DNA from: Monodelphis domestica
Lineage: Eukaryota > Chordata > Mammalia > Didelphimorphia > Didelphidae
DNA: 64,000 nucleotides
NCBI RefSeq assembly: GCF_027887165.1
Contig: NC_077227.1
Location: forward strand, 351,607,207 to 351,671,206
Direction of reading: 5' to 3'
Shown: piece after piece, positions 21,612 through 32,705 of the stretch
Numbering within the stretch: the stretch's first letter is position 1
How the letters are laid out: the number at the start of each line of letters is the position of its first letter
Made by a program: the position numbers and the translations under genes
Notes under the pieces: model-generated
The model's input: the letters and a program-made list of their open reading frames with translations, nothing else
What the model was told of the DNA's origin: nothing
Databases searched by the model: none

Positions 21612-22828
21612 GAAGATCCAAACTTTGGGGATAAGAATTCACTATTTGGTAAAATTGTTAGGAAATCCAGAAAACAGTCTGGCAGAAATTAAGTACAGAT
21701 AGACTAATATGCCATTTACCAAGATAAGATCAAAGTGGATGCATGACATAAACATAAAGGGAGATAAAAGCAAATAGGAAGAACAGGGAACATATTACCC
21801 CTCAGATTTATGGAGAGGAGAAGAATTTATTAATAAACAAAAGATAAAAAAGAATGGTGAGATGTAAAATGGATTTTTTCAATTTTTTTTGTTTTGATTA
21901 CACTAAATTAAAAGAGATTTTGTACAAATAAAGCTAATGTAGTTCAGATTAAAAGAAAAGTGAAACATTTGGGAAAATTTATTATAGACAATTTCTCAGA
22001 TAGAGGTCTCCTAAATAAAATACATGGAAAACTTTGTCAAATTTATATGGATCTGAGTCATTCTCCAATTGATAAATAGTTAAAGAACAGGAACAGTTTT
22101 TGGATAAAGAAATCAAAGCCTTATATAACTGTATTTAAAATGCTCAAAATCATTACTGATTGGAGAAATGCAAATCAAACAACTCTGATTGACTAAAATA
22201 ATAAAAGGGTAAAATGACAAATGTTGGAGGGGATGTGGAAAAATGGGGATAGTAATACATTGTTGGTGGAATTGTAAACTGATTCAACCAGCTTAGAGAA
22301 CAAATCTGGACTTAATGCCCAAAGAGTTATAAAACTATATATCCTTTGTCCCATTATTAAGTTTGTTTCCTAAGATGATCAGAGTAAAAGGAGAAGCACC
22401 TATGTATTTTAAAATATTCATCATTCTCTTTGTAGTGACATAGAACTGGAAATTGAAGGGGGATACTCATTAATTGGGAAATGGCTAAACAAATTGTGGC
22501 ATATGATTGTAATGGAATACTACTGCACCATAAGAAATGATGAGGTTAATTTTTTAAAAACATGGAAAGATCTAGATGAAATTAAGAGTGAAATGAGTAG
22601 AACCAAGAGAACATTATATAGAGCAACAGAAATATTGTTTGAAGAATAATTTGTGTATGGCCCATTCCGGAGAAAGAACTGATAAATAGAAAATAAGTAA
22701 AATATAGTTTGACATATAATATGTATATCTTAATGTCAAATTATGCCTTCTCTATTGAGGGCAAGGGAGGGAGAGAGATATCTGACAACTTTAGTGGAAC
22801 AAATAATTTAATTCTTAAAAAATAAATA
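21612..22828 (+). mobile_element. L1, ORF2 C-terminal part and 3' UTR, inside L2
   Basis: Starts near AACTTTGGGGATAAGAATTC, passes TGTTGGAGGGGATGTGG, ATTGTGGCATATGATTGTAA TGGAATACTACTG and AGAGAACATTATATAGAG, and ends in an A-rich tail. Frames are broken many times. Confidence 0.8.
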
Positions 22829-23400
22829 AACATAAATTATAGGAACATATTTATTTGATCCTGGAAGTGATAAGGAGCCATTGCCATTGATTGAATGTGT
22901 GGGAAGGATAAAGAATGACTGTCAGTCTTGTACCCTGGGAAGATCAGTCTGATAGCTGAGTGGAAGATGAATTAGAGTAAGGAGGAACTTGAGAGAGAGA
23001 GACCAAACAACAGGTTATTGTAATGATTCAAATGTGAGATGATAAGAATCTGCACCTGGATGGTGGCAGTATCAGAGGAGAAAAGGAAAGCATATTTAGA
23101 TAAGTTGAGAAGGTAAAAACAACAGTACACAGGGAGGAAAGTGAGAAGTTCAAGATGACACCAAGTTTTTAAACTTGGGTGATTGGGAAGATGGTGGAAT
23201 ACCCCACTGTATTAGTTCAGTTAAGAAGAAAAGAAGGATCTTTTATCTGAAAAAAATTTAATGCAAAGATTGTCCCGAAAGATTTCCTCTGTTAGCACTC
23301 CACCCTCCACTCTGCCATCCTTACAAAGAAGAAGGTGTGGGAAAGGAACAGTGATCAATGTCAGATCAGTGGAGATCTGTTCCATTCTGCTCCCACTCTT

Positions 23401-23402
23401 CT

Positions 23403-23491
<89 letters not shown>
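23401..23491 (+). repeat. (CT)n dinucleotide array
   Basis: About 90 bases of CT with one TTCT interruption near 23450. A likely polymorphic microsatellite. Confidence 0.95.
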
Positions 23492-23494
<3 letters not shown>

Positions 23495-24077
23495 GCTAAG
23501 ATTCTAATCACTAGCTCTTAGCTTTAAAAAAAGAAAAATTATTCTTCCTTCAGTATCTACCCTCCAAAGCTGAAGTTCATTTTTCTTGAGACTATTCTTT
23601 TCCCAAGACGATCCTCTCTCTTAATTCCCTTCCTTCATCCTGACTTGTTTCTCTATTTGTTTTGATATATTTTACCTCGTTATGTGAGTTTATACATGTG
23701 TTTAAAATTTCCTTTGTCCATTTCAGCCCAGGGAGATTCATCCAATGCCCACCTCCCTTCTCTCTTATCATGTATCTCAATTACGAGAAAAAGTTCCACT
23801 CTCATGTTTTTTCTACGCCAGTGTATTCCTTTTACCCTCTTCTTTTTTTGCCCTCTTAAAAACCATTATAACAAAATCAATTTGATCTATAGGTACTCCA
23901 TCTTTTTAACTCCAATCTTCCTGACTCTAGGTTTAATGTTAATGTATCCACAGTGTAAGAAAACCAAAGGCAATAGGAAGAAGATCCCTGGTAAAAGCTG
24001 TATCAGTATAATCAAATAAGCAGTTAGTTTCTGAGTAACCAGAGACAGGTGGAACACCTAAAGCCTCACTGTGTTTC

Positions 24078-24250
24078 TTGCACAGTGAATAATGCATGAG
24101 ACCTAGAGTCTGGAAGACCTGAGAACAAATGCAACCTTGGACAATTACTAACTATGTGACCTAAGGCAAGTCACTTCACTTCTCTGGGCCTCAGTTTCCT
24201 CATCTGTAAAATAGAGATAATAAAGGGACCTACCTCTCAGGGTCATCATG
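24078..24250 (+). mobile_element. MIR or related SINE
   Basis: CTATGTGACCTAAGGCAAGTC and CTCAGTTTCCTCATCTGTAA, followed by the AGAGATAATAAAGGGACCTA region of MIR. Confidence 0.65.
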
Positions 24251-24251
24251 A

Positions 24252-24730
24252 GTATTTTTGTTATTGTTCAGTCATTTCAATTATGTCTGACTATGACTCC
24301 ATTCAGGATTTTCTTGGCAAAGATACTAGAATGATTTGCCATTTCTTTCACCAACTTGTTTTACAGGTGAGGAAACTGAGGCAAATAGGGTTTAGTGACT
24401 TGCCCTTGATCACACAATTAGTAAGTGTTTGAGGTCAGATTTTTTTTTTAAGCCTTTACCTTCCCTCTTAGAATCAATAATCGGTATTGGTTCTAAGGCA
24501 GAAGAGTGGTAAAGGATAGATAATGAGGGGTAAGTGACTTGCCCAGGGTCACACAACTGGGAAGTGTCTGAAGTCAGATTTGAACCCAGGACCTCCCATC
24601 TCTAGGCCTGGCTCTCAATCCACTGAGCCAGCCAGCTGCCCCTTGAGGTCAGATTTGGATGTAGGAAAATGAGTCTTCCTGAGGCTGGGCCTGACAATCT
24701 ATCCAATGGAATACCTAGCTACTCTATGAG
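24252..24730 (-). mobile_element. CORE-SINE (MAR1-like) interrupted by a younger SINE
   Basis: Left part 24252-24442 (GGATTTTCTTGGCAAAGATA, GAGGAAACTGAGGCAAATAG); right part 24653-24730 (GATGTAGGAAAATGAGTCTT, ATACCTAGCTACTC). The younger SINE between them is listed separately. Confidence 0.75.
24443..24652 (-). mobile_element. Marsupial SINE nested in a CORE-SINE, with target duplication
   Basis: Full-length copy flanked by the exact 14-base duplication TTGAGGTCAGATTT (24429-24442 and 24653-24666), which is host CORE-SINE sequence. Confidence 0.9.
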
Positions 24731-24904
24731 GATTACCTAATAATGTACAGTAAAGCGATATACAAATGCTATTTATTATTAGTATTCATTCTAGTGCTAT
24801 TTAAGTTTTTGCTAGAGTTGGCTTTTGGGAGTCTGGTTGTTTACCTCTATTCAGGTTGCTATCTACATCCAAAATCAAAATAATTATTAAGAAATAAGGT
24901 CCAA

Positions 24905-25560
24905 GGTTGTGATCTAGAGCCAGAAGAGCCTCAGAGGCCATGTAATCCCTCACTTTACAAATGAAGTTACTGAGGCCCAGGAAGATTTAATAACCCGCCA
25001 ACATATAACAGGTAACAAAGTGGTCAGAGTAGGATTTGAACCCAGTCTTCTGACACTTTCCTTTAAAAAAAAAAAGATATTTTACTTTCCTAATTACATG
25101 TAATAACAGTTTTCAGCATACATTTTCTAAAATTATAAAATCTAAATTGTTTCCCTCTCTCTCTCCTCTCCCCATCTCAGAGATGGTAAGCAACTTGATC
25201 TCAGTTTTACATGAATTATAATGCAAAATTTATTTCCGTATTGATCTTTGTTGTAAGAGAATACTCATATAAAACCAATCCCCCCAATTAAAAACCCAAA
25301 TAAGCTAAAGTGAAAAAATCATATGCTTTGATCTGCATCTGACTCTAACAGTTCTTTCTCTGGAAGTGGAGAGCATTCCCTGTCATCTGTCCTTCAGAAT
25401 TGTCCCAGATCATTGCATCGCTGAGAGCAGCCGAGTCTCTCACAGTTGATCATCCCACAATATTGCTGTTACTGTGTACAGTGTTCTCCTGGTTCTGTTT
25501 ATTTCACTCTGCATCAGTTCATATAAGTCAAAGCCAGTGCTCTTTCCACTGCACCACGTC
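24905..25560 (-). mobile_element. MIR interrupted by an L1 3' end
   Basis: MIR parts at 24905-25062 (TCACTTTACAAATGAAGTTA) and 25533-25560 (GCCAGTGCTCTTTCCACTGC) are in consensus order around the L1. Confidence 0.6.
25063..25532 (-). mobile_element. L1 3' UTR fragment inside MIR
   Basis: Reverse L1 tail: TTCCTAATTACATGTAATAA, CAACAGTTCTTTCTCTGG-like block, GAATTGTCCCAGATCATTGC, TTCTCCTGGTTCTGTTTATT. Confidence 0.7.
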
Positions 25561-25561
25561 T

Positions 25562-26719
25562 CTTCCCTCTTCAGCCAACCCTCCACCCAATTATCCCCTC
25601 AAAACCTTCCTAAAGCCACCCAATGATCCCCCCAGAACCTTCCCAAAGCCCTTCACTCTCTGGCTGCAGCCCCCCTTTCCCCCCTTACCTTATTTCACAC
25701 AATCCTCCTTCATTTTGCCCTTGTGACCCAAGCCTTGAGCACCATGCCTTTGCACCTTCTAGTACTTAATAAATACTTATTGGAATAAATTGAAATGAAT
25801 TGGTGATGTCAGTGTGCCTCTTTCTGACTTAGACAATTCCACCATCACATTCATGTGCCCCAGTTTATACAGCCATTTCAAGTTAACAGGCACTCACTTT
25901 GTTTCCAGTTCTCTGGTAGTATTAAAAAGTGCTTTTACCCATATTTGGGGTATATTCTGAACTTTTTATTCCATTTCAAAGTCCACTTTAAATGACCTTT
26001 ATCCCCACTTCTCTCCCTCACTTCCCCAGGGCAGGGTTCGAGTCTTCCTTCTTTATCTCTTCACTCCCCCTGGCCTGGTCATCCTGGGCCCATTTGTGGG
26101 TTTCCTGTACAGGAGCTGTTTTCTTTAGGAGCTTCTGGGCAGCCTTCCTTTACCAGGAGCCTTTGTAGGCTGTCCGTTGCCTCCCACTGTGAGAAAACTG
26201 AGGGACTGCAGGAGGCTGCCCCCAGGAAAGGCCTCTCCAGAAGGGGCAACGTCTTTTGGGTTCAGAAAACAAACTGTTTATAACCAGGAGCCAGGAGTCT
26301 GTCACAGGAGAGGCCCAAGCAGGCTAGGAGGTCACAGGCCCTCAGGGAGTTGACATTTCTCATAAACACTCTGGAGGAGAGCCTGCTGAGTCCGAGCCAG
26401 GACAACTCCTACTGCCTCCTGTCCCAGCTGTCCAGAGAGCAAAGGCTAAAGCCCCGTGGTTAACTTTTACGCTATAGGCTGTTGCTGATATCCCGGCCCC
26501 TCAACTTCCCCTTTCACCTCATGTAAAGCCCCCTCTCCATCCCCCCCTTTCTCTTGTGTCCCACTTTCTTCTCCCCTCTGCCGTCTCCCTCATGTCCCTC
26601 TCCTGCTCCCCTCCTCATCTCTCCTTTCTCCCCCTTCCTTTCTTTTGCTTCTTGCCCTTTGCCCTCTCTCTCTCCCTACCCCTTTTTTCTCTTTCTCTTC
26701 TCTGCCTTTCCTGTATGGA
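25562..26719. other. Unassigned, partly GC-rich unique DNA
   Basis: 25700-25870 may hold an L2/L1 remnant. 26030-26480 looks unique and GC-richer, with two ATAAAC-type forkhead-like sites. 26520-26700 is pyrimidine-rich. No exon was found. Confidence 0.4.
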
Positions 26720-27310
26720 AAGATGTTTTGCATGATAATCTGTGTATAATCCAGGTCAAAAACTGGAAGGAGGAAGGAAGAGAGGGAGGGAGACAATCTG
26801 GATCATATAAGTTCTGAAAACTTGGGGGGAAATTTGTTATTCCATGTAACTGGTGAAAAGTAACAATGCCATCCACCTCCAGAGAAAGAACTATTAGTAG
26901 GAATGCAGATGAAAACATGATTTTTCACTTGTTTATTTGGGCTTATGTTTTGGAGTTTGGGTTTTATAAGCTTATTCACTTACAAAAATGGAAAACATGG
27001 AAATATGCTTAAACTAGATCGAATCTCCTGCCAGCACCGAGAGGGGGAAGACAAGGGAGGGAGATAAGTTTGATCATATAACTTAGGAAAACTTGTGTGA
27101 AAATTTGCAGGTGTCAACATGGAATCTAGAAAACCCCAAACTTATAGCCTGATGAGCCCCAAGGGAACAAGTATAAGCTTTGGGGTCTCCAACTTACAAG
27201 CTAGTCCTAAAACTTGGGGTTCACCAGATCTTACTAGGCTATAAGTTTGGGGTTTTCTAGATTCCATGTTGACACATGTAATTGGTAAAAAAAAAAATTA
27301 AATTAAAAAA
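26720..27310 (+). mobile_element. L1 3' UTR, carrying the short fold-back element
   Basis: CACCTCCAGAGAAAGAACTA, a GATGAAAACATGATTTTTCA block and the terminal ACATGTAATTGGTAAAAA identify the L1 end. The fold-back at 27112-27274 interrupts it just before the tail. Confidence 0.65.
27112..27274. repeat. Short fold-back element with 39-base perfect inverted ends
   Basis: 163 bases. The arms 27112-27150 and 27236-27274 are exact reverse complements, starting TGTCAACATGGAATCTAGA and ending TATAGCCT on the arm. The arm sequence is the 5' end of LTR family A. It sits near the 3' end of an L1; the flanking tetramers CAGG and CATG are similar but not identical. Confidence 0.8.
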
Positions 27311-28670
27311 ACGAATCATCTCCTCTGCCTCCTGCTTCTTTTCCTCCATCTCCTTCCTCTTTCTCCCCTGATTCCTCCCTTCTCTTCCCTCTGTCCCAGG
27401 CTCCCTCCTCCCCTTTCCCTGGGTTCTGTTCCTTTGCCTTTGGTTCTCTGTACCCCCAAACCTCCTTTCTCTGTTCCTTGTCCCCAACTCCTTCCCCTCT
27501 CTCCTCTCTCTTTATTGGTATTCTTAGCATATATTCGTATACCAGTACACTTCCTTCCTTTTCCCTTTTCTCATCCTATACTGGCCATGGCTCCCTTCTG
27601 ACTCTTGTGCTCCAGGTCTCTGCTCTGGGCCCCCGTGTGGGCTGGGAAGGAGCCAAGCTTGGCCCTGCTCCTCTGCTGACAGTTACAAAGGTCAGACGAT
27701 CCAGTCTCTGCTCTAAACTCTGTCTAAATGTTCATGAATGTCCCATTAGTGGAAGGAAGGGAATGGAGATACAAAAACCCAAGGCATTTCTACCTGTCAC
27801 CTGTTGCCCAGGGCCCCACAAGTAGTTCAAATCCTGCCTGGGACACCTAATAGCTCCATGACTGACCAAGTCAAGGAACTCTGTGCCTTAGTTTCTTTGC
27901 CTAGAAATGACAAAGCTGGACTCTAGGGCCTATGGCCCCGATTCCTTGTAGGTCAATTTATAAAACAATGGGGCTAGACAGACCCCTTGCTTGGGTTTTC
28001 TCAGGTCCAACTTAAACAGGATCTTCCTCGGTGATCTTTCAATAGGTCACTTTGGTCCCATGGGCTGTAAATTTGCCCTCTGTAATAAATTACTTTTTCC
28101 TGGACTTCTACGGATTTAGGAGATATCAGATTGTTTTCATAGAGTTCTGTAGAGTCAGGGGAAAAAAATACGTTGGGTCAATACTGAGCTGCAGTTTCAC
28201 AATCAGGCATTAGAGATTAGGAATCTTCTTTTGAAGGCTATGAAGGAAATTTTTCCTATTGGAGCAAGAAAAAGAGCTCTAGAACCCTGGGTTCCATAGC
28301 CTGACCTTCTGAATCAACTTCAGACCATTCTGTCTGATTCCAGTTAGCATTCCGTGGCCAGGATCCTGGCCTCTCTCTTCCTATTCTGGCTCTTCTGGCT
28401 GGGTTTATGCATTGGTTCAATGCCATGTCATCCATCCCACCCCAGTCCCTATCTCCTGTGTGGGTGAGTGAAGTGTATAATTATTCCCCAGCCCCAGTGC
28501 TGGCTCTTTGTGCTTCTGCCTTCTTTGGCCTTTCCCATGGAAAGGGAAATAGAGGAGGAAGGTAGAGAAGGACACAGGTTCAGGGCAAGTATCCCATGGG
28601 AACTGGAGCAAGCTTCTGGCACAAATAGGATTCTGGAGGGAGGTGGGAAGGAAATAGACAAAAGGAGAAT
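27310..28670. other. Unassigned
   Basis: 27310-27500 is a CT-rich tract. A weak MIR may lie at 27825-27955. No coding signal is seen. Confidence 0.4.
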
Positions 28671-28870
28671 TTTTTATTTTATAGGTGAAAAGAATCGAGC
28701 CCAGAGACATTATATAATTTGCCCAAGATCACATACATAGTAAGTAGCAGATTTGAAATTCAAACCCACATCTCCAACACCAGTGCTCTTCTACCAATAG
28801 TATTCCACCACCAACATATACTACAATTTGTTCAGCCATTCCCCAATTGGAGGGCATCCTGGGTACCAGA
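28670..28870 (-). mobile_element. MIR fragment followed by an L1 3' UTR fragment
   Basis: 28670-28797: TTGCCCAAGATCACATACAT, CACCAGTGCTCTTCTACC. 28798-28870: TATTCCACCACCAACATATA, TTCAGCCATTCCCCAATTGG, an L1 marker. Confidence 0.55.
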
Positions 28871-29516
28871 TCTTAATAGGACACTCACAAGATATAGAGG
28901 AACCAGGATTTGGGGGCAGGAGGAGGGTTGAAACCATATCATATGAGGAAGGAACTTGAGCCTTGGGGAGGGAATATTTAAGAGAGATCTGATCCCTGTC
29001 TTCAGGTGTTTAAAGAGCTGACATGTGGGGAAAAGATTAGGTTTATTTTACTTGGCTCCAGAGGTTATAACCAAGAGCAACGGATAAGATTAAAGGAAGA
29101 TCTCAGTTCCGTCTAAGGGGGAAATTCTTTGTAAGCTGGGGCTGTTTCGTGAAAGGAATGAACTGCTTCAGAGGCTAATGAAGTGCCTGCCATGAACCGT
29201 GATGACTGCTTGTCAGTATATTTCTGCTTTAGCCAGGGTTGGATGAGGTGACTCCTGAAGGTATTTCTAACTTGGAGATTTCAGGATCTAGGCTGGAATT
29301 TCCCCAGGAATTCATTTGGATTTGTGACTAGGAGAGAAGAAGCAACGATTAATGGAAGTAAGGTTATTTAGGGAAACAGAACATTCAGGAAAGAACAATG
29401 GAACCAAAATCAATATGGAGGGATAAAAACATGCTGTCCTTGATGGCATGATTATCTCTTACCCACTCTTGGTGAAGGTGAGGAAGCAGAGTTCAAGAAG
29501 AGGGAACAGGATGTAT

Positions 29517-30425
29517 AGAATCAATACTGTATATCGGTTCCAAGGGAGAAGAGTGGTAAAGGTTAAGCAATGGGGGTCCAATGTCTTGCCTGGAATCTGT
29601 TTTAAAAAAAGATAAAAGAGAGGAAGTTTTGTGCCCCCAAGGGAGCTTGGACCTTTGGGATGAGAGGGGGGAAGAAAGGAGAGCCCCCTTTCACAAAGCA
29701 GGGTGCAGGAGAGATAGCAGATATAACGGGTTGGCTCAGAGAGAGAAGGGGTTTGAAGATTTTCCTCCTTTCTGCCTTCTCTCCTTAGCTAAAGCTGCTC
29801 TCCCCAATTCACTCTTGTCTCTCTTGTCCCCCCTCCACTACTCTAGACCAAAAGGCCTCCCCTTGATCTATTCACTCACACTCAGCTTGGGGAACAGATA
29901 ACTTTTTAATGTTAACTCAATCAGGTAATACAAAAGGAAATAATGGGCAGGGGAGAATGGGAAAAGTAAAGTGGGAAAAGGGGATCCCTGTCTCTATCTA
30001 AAACCTTTCCCCTCCCTCCTTGAGTTTGGGGGGAACTCAGGCCTTGGCAGCCTGAGCCCCCCTGAGAGAAAGTCAGGTTGACTCACCCCTGGGCAACAGG
30101 AGCTGAGGGAAAGTCTGCTCAGGTTTCTCTTCAGAAAGTCCCTTCAATTGGGAAGTGTTGGGGGAAGGATTTCTAGTCACCAGCAGGAAAAGTGGGTAAC
30201 CCTCAGGAGAAAGTCTTCCCACCTTCTCTCTTTGACATCTCAAGACTGAGAGACCCTCACTGTTCTCCAAGCCAGAGTCTTCTCCTTCAGATTCCACTCC
30301 TGGGGTCCCTCCCCCGTTGTGGTGATCAATTTCACATACTCTTCAGACTAGCACTTTTTCTCTAGAACCCACAACCTCCAATCTCTAATCCTGGCTCTCA
30401 ATCCTCTGAGTCACCTAGCTGTCTC
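29517..30425 (-). mobile_element. Marsupial SINE split by a 0.77-kb insertion
   Basis: The 3' part, 29517-29590, has CGGTTCCAAGG and AGAAGAGTGGTAAAGG. The 5' part, 30362-30425, has CCTGGCTCTCAATCC and CACCTAGCTGTCTC. Both are on the - strand and in consensus order. Confidence 0.65.
29591..30360 (-). mobile_element. LTR-like insertion inside a SINE
   Basis: A SINE (- strand) stops at about 29590 and its 5' half resumes at about 30362. The 770 bases between are foreign and begin TGGAATCTG. No convincing target duplication is visible, and part of the SINE middle is missing. An LTR is only a guess from size and an ATTAAA on the - strand. Confidence 0.4.
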
Positions 30426-30444
30426 ACCTGATTTTATTCTTAAC

Positions 30445-30630
30445 CTCAAATTTCCAAAGTTAGAATGGATCCTGGAGATCACCTGGTCTGACCCTAAATT
30501 TTACAAAAAAGGAAACTAAGGCATAGATTAAAGGAAGCCGCTTGCCTAAGGTCATTCAATGTATTGGTAGTAGTCAAGGGCAGAAAGTACATCTCCCAGT
30601 TTCTAGTCCAAGTGCTTCTCCCTGACCCCA
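30445..30630 (-). mobile_element. MIR
   Basis: Reverse MIR: AAAGGAAACTAAGGCATAGA, CTTGCCTAAGGTCATTCAAT. Confidence 0.5.
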
Positions 30631-30689
30631 TGATTTCTTGTGTTTTGTAAGTTTGTTAAATTAGCTCTACATTCTGAGTACAGAGTACA

Positions 30690-31045
30690 GTAAAGACAGG
30701 CCCTAGAATCAGGAAGACTTGACTTTAAATAGTCTCAGACCCATCCTAGCTGAGCAACCCTGGAAAAATCACTTAACCCCTGTCTGCCTCAGTTTCCTCA
30801 GCTATAAAATGGGGAAGATAATAGAACCTACCAGAGGCAGCTGAATGGCACAGTGGATAGAGTGCCAGATCTTGAGTTTGAAGCACAGTTCCTAGCTTTG
30901 TGATGCTGGTCAAGTCACTTAATCTTGTTTGCCAGCCCCTTGCCCTTCTGTTTTAGAGCTGTTAGTAGGACAGAAAGTAAGGGTTTAAAAGAAATTAGTA
31001 GTACTTATGTCAGAGAGATTTGTGAGGATCAAATGAGATATTTGT
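30690..31045 (+). mobile_element. MIR/CORE-SINE interrupted by a marsupial SINE
   Basis: The outer element has CTCAGTTTCCTCAGCTATAA AATGGGGAAGATAATAG and resumes at about 31000 (TTTGTGAGGATCAAATGAGA). The inner SINE, about 30833-30990, has CACAGTGGATAGAGTGCCAG and AAGTAAGGGTTTAAAAG. Confidence 0.6.
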
Positions 31046-32055
31046 TTTTTTTCCTTTTTTTCTTTAGAATATTTTTCCATGGTTACATGATTCTTGATCT
31101 CTCCTCCCTCCCCTGACCCGGAGCTGACAAGCAGTTCCACTGGGTTATACATGTATCATTGTTCAAAGCCTATTTCCATGTTATTCATATTTGCAATAGA
31201 GTGATCTTTTAACATCAGAACCCTAATCATATCCCTATTGAACTATATGATTGATCACATGATTTTCTTCTGCATTTCTACTCCCACAGTTCTTTCTCTG
31301 GATGTGGATAGTATTTTTTCTCATAAGTCCCTCAGAATTGTCCTAGATCATTGCATTGCTGCTGGTAGAGAAGCCCATTACATTCAATTGTGCCACAGTG
31401 TGTCAGTCTCTGTGTACAATGTTCTCCTGGTTCTGCTCCTCTCACTCTGCATCAATTCTTGGAGATCTTTCCAGTTTACATGGAATTCCTCCAGTTCATC
31501 ATTTCAGCATAATAATATTCCATCACCATCAGATTCCACAACTTGTTCAGCCATTCCCCAATCGAGGGACACGCTCTCATTTTCCAATTTTTTTTTTTGC
31601 CACCACAAAGAGTACAGCTATAAATATTTTTGTACAAGTTTTTTTCCTTATTCTCTTTTTGGGGTACAAACCCAGCAATGCTATGGTTGAGTCAAAGGGC
31701 AGGCAGTCTTTTAAAGCCCTTTGGACATAATTCCAAATTGTCCTCCAGAATGGTTAGACCAATTTACAACTCCACCAGCAGTGTATTAGTGTCCCAATTT
31801 TGCAACATTAACTTCAACATTTATCACTTTCCTTTGCTGCCATATTGGCCAGTCTGCTAGGTGTAAGGTGGTACCTCAGAGTTGTTTTAATTTGCATTTT
31901 TCTAATAAGGAGGGATTTAGAACATTTTTTCATGTGCTTATTGATAGTTTTTATTTTATTGTGTGAAAACTGCCTATTCATGTCCCTTGACCATTTGTTG
32001 ATTGGGCAATGGCTTGGGTTTTTAATGGCCATTTCCATTTTAATGGCCAGTTTTT
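31046..32055 (-). mobile_element. L1, ORF2 C terminus and 3' UTR
   Basis: The - strand of 32038-31814 reads WSRDMNRQFS, HMKKCSKSLLIRKMQIKTTL and RYHLTPSRLANM, the conserved C-terminal part of L1 ORF2. After that come GTTGTGGAATCTGATGGTGA and the 3' UTR, ending in an A/T tail near 31050. The frame opens for about 75 codons and is broken further on. Confidence 0.85.
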
Positions 32056-32339
32056 AATGTTTTTCATAAAGTTGATCTGTATTTGACAGTGAGTCAAAGG
32101 ATGACATTAATAGCTTCAAAAAGAGACAAATGAAAAGAGCTTAGTACTTTAAGTACAAGAAAAGCAAAAGTTTGTATTTCACCAGAGTTACCTGGGACAA
32201 GAAGGAAGCAGCAGGCTCAGGATGTAAGGTTTGGAAAACCTGAGGGAGTATAAATAGTTTATACTATTCAAATATCCCCTGAGAGTAAATTCTACCCAAG
32301 ACTAAGGAGCACACTTAGACCCACCCAGCAGTCTCTTTC

Positions 32340-32362
32340 TCATCAATTAAGGGGGGGGGGGG
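32340..32362 (+). repeat. Poly(G) run
   Basis: Thirteen or more consecutive G at 32350-32362. Runs like this are error-prone in sequencing. Confidence 0.8.
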
Positions 32363-32439
32363 GACTGACTTTGGCAATGAGTGGCTATGAGTAGTGGTAG
32401 AAATAGAAAAAGAATAGAAAGGAAAGTTTTGAGGGCCTT

Positions 32440-32705
32440 CAGCCTGGGCTGGAAGTCTTGAAAGTTGGGTTCAGGTCTGTGCTCTGACACTAATTTGCTA
32501 TGTGATCTACTAATTTGCTATGTGATCTTGGACAAGTCACCTAAGCTTGTTAGGCCTTCGTTTCCTCATCTGTAAAAGGAAAATGGTAGTCTCTGTTCTA
32601 CCTGTTTCATAGGGGTTATGGGAACTAAAAGAAGATGGAGTCAAGATGTATTGAAAACTTTATAGATAGTTAGATCAGTGTGAAAGATTTTTGTTATTAG
32701 CTTTA
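32440..32705 (+). mobile_element. MIR with an internal 20-base tandem duplication
   Basis: MIR order: GGTCTGTGCTCTGACACTAA, CTTGGACAAGTCACCTAAGC, TTTCCTCATCTGTAAAAGGA. The block CTAATTTGCTATGTGATCT is present twice, at 32490 and 32510. Confidence 0.6.

Larger units (their letters stand above)
20840..23200 (-). mobile_element. L2 (long copy) interrupted by a SINE and an L1
   Basis: An L2 lies on the - strand. Its 3' end is at about 20840-21055 (AAGTGCTGGGGATACAGAG, CTCAAGGAGCCCC). It resumes at 21316-21610 (GTTGAGACTCAAAGGAAACC, GGGCTTTAAAAGCC) and again at 22830-23200 (GATCCTGGAAGTGATAAGGA). The breaks are filled by a CORE-SINE and an L1. Confidence 0.7.

Noticed and set aside
23221-23521. 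Open frames rich in RERE or SLSL
   Set aside because: They come from the CT array.
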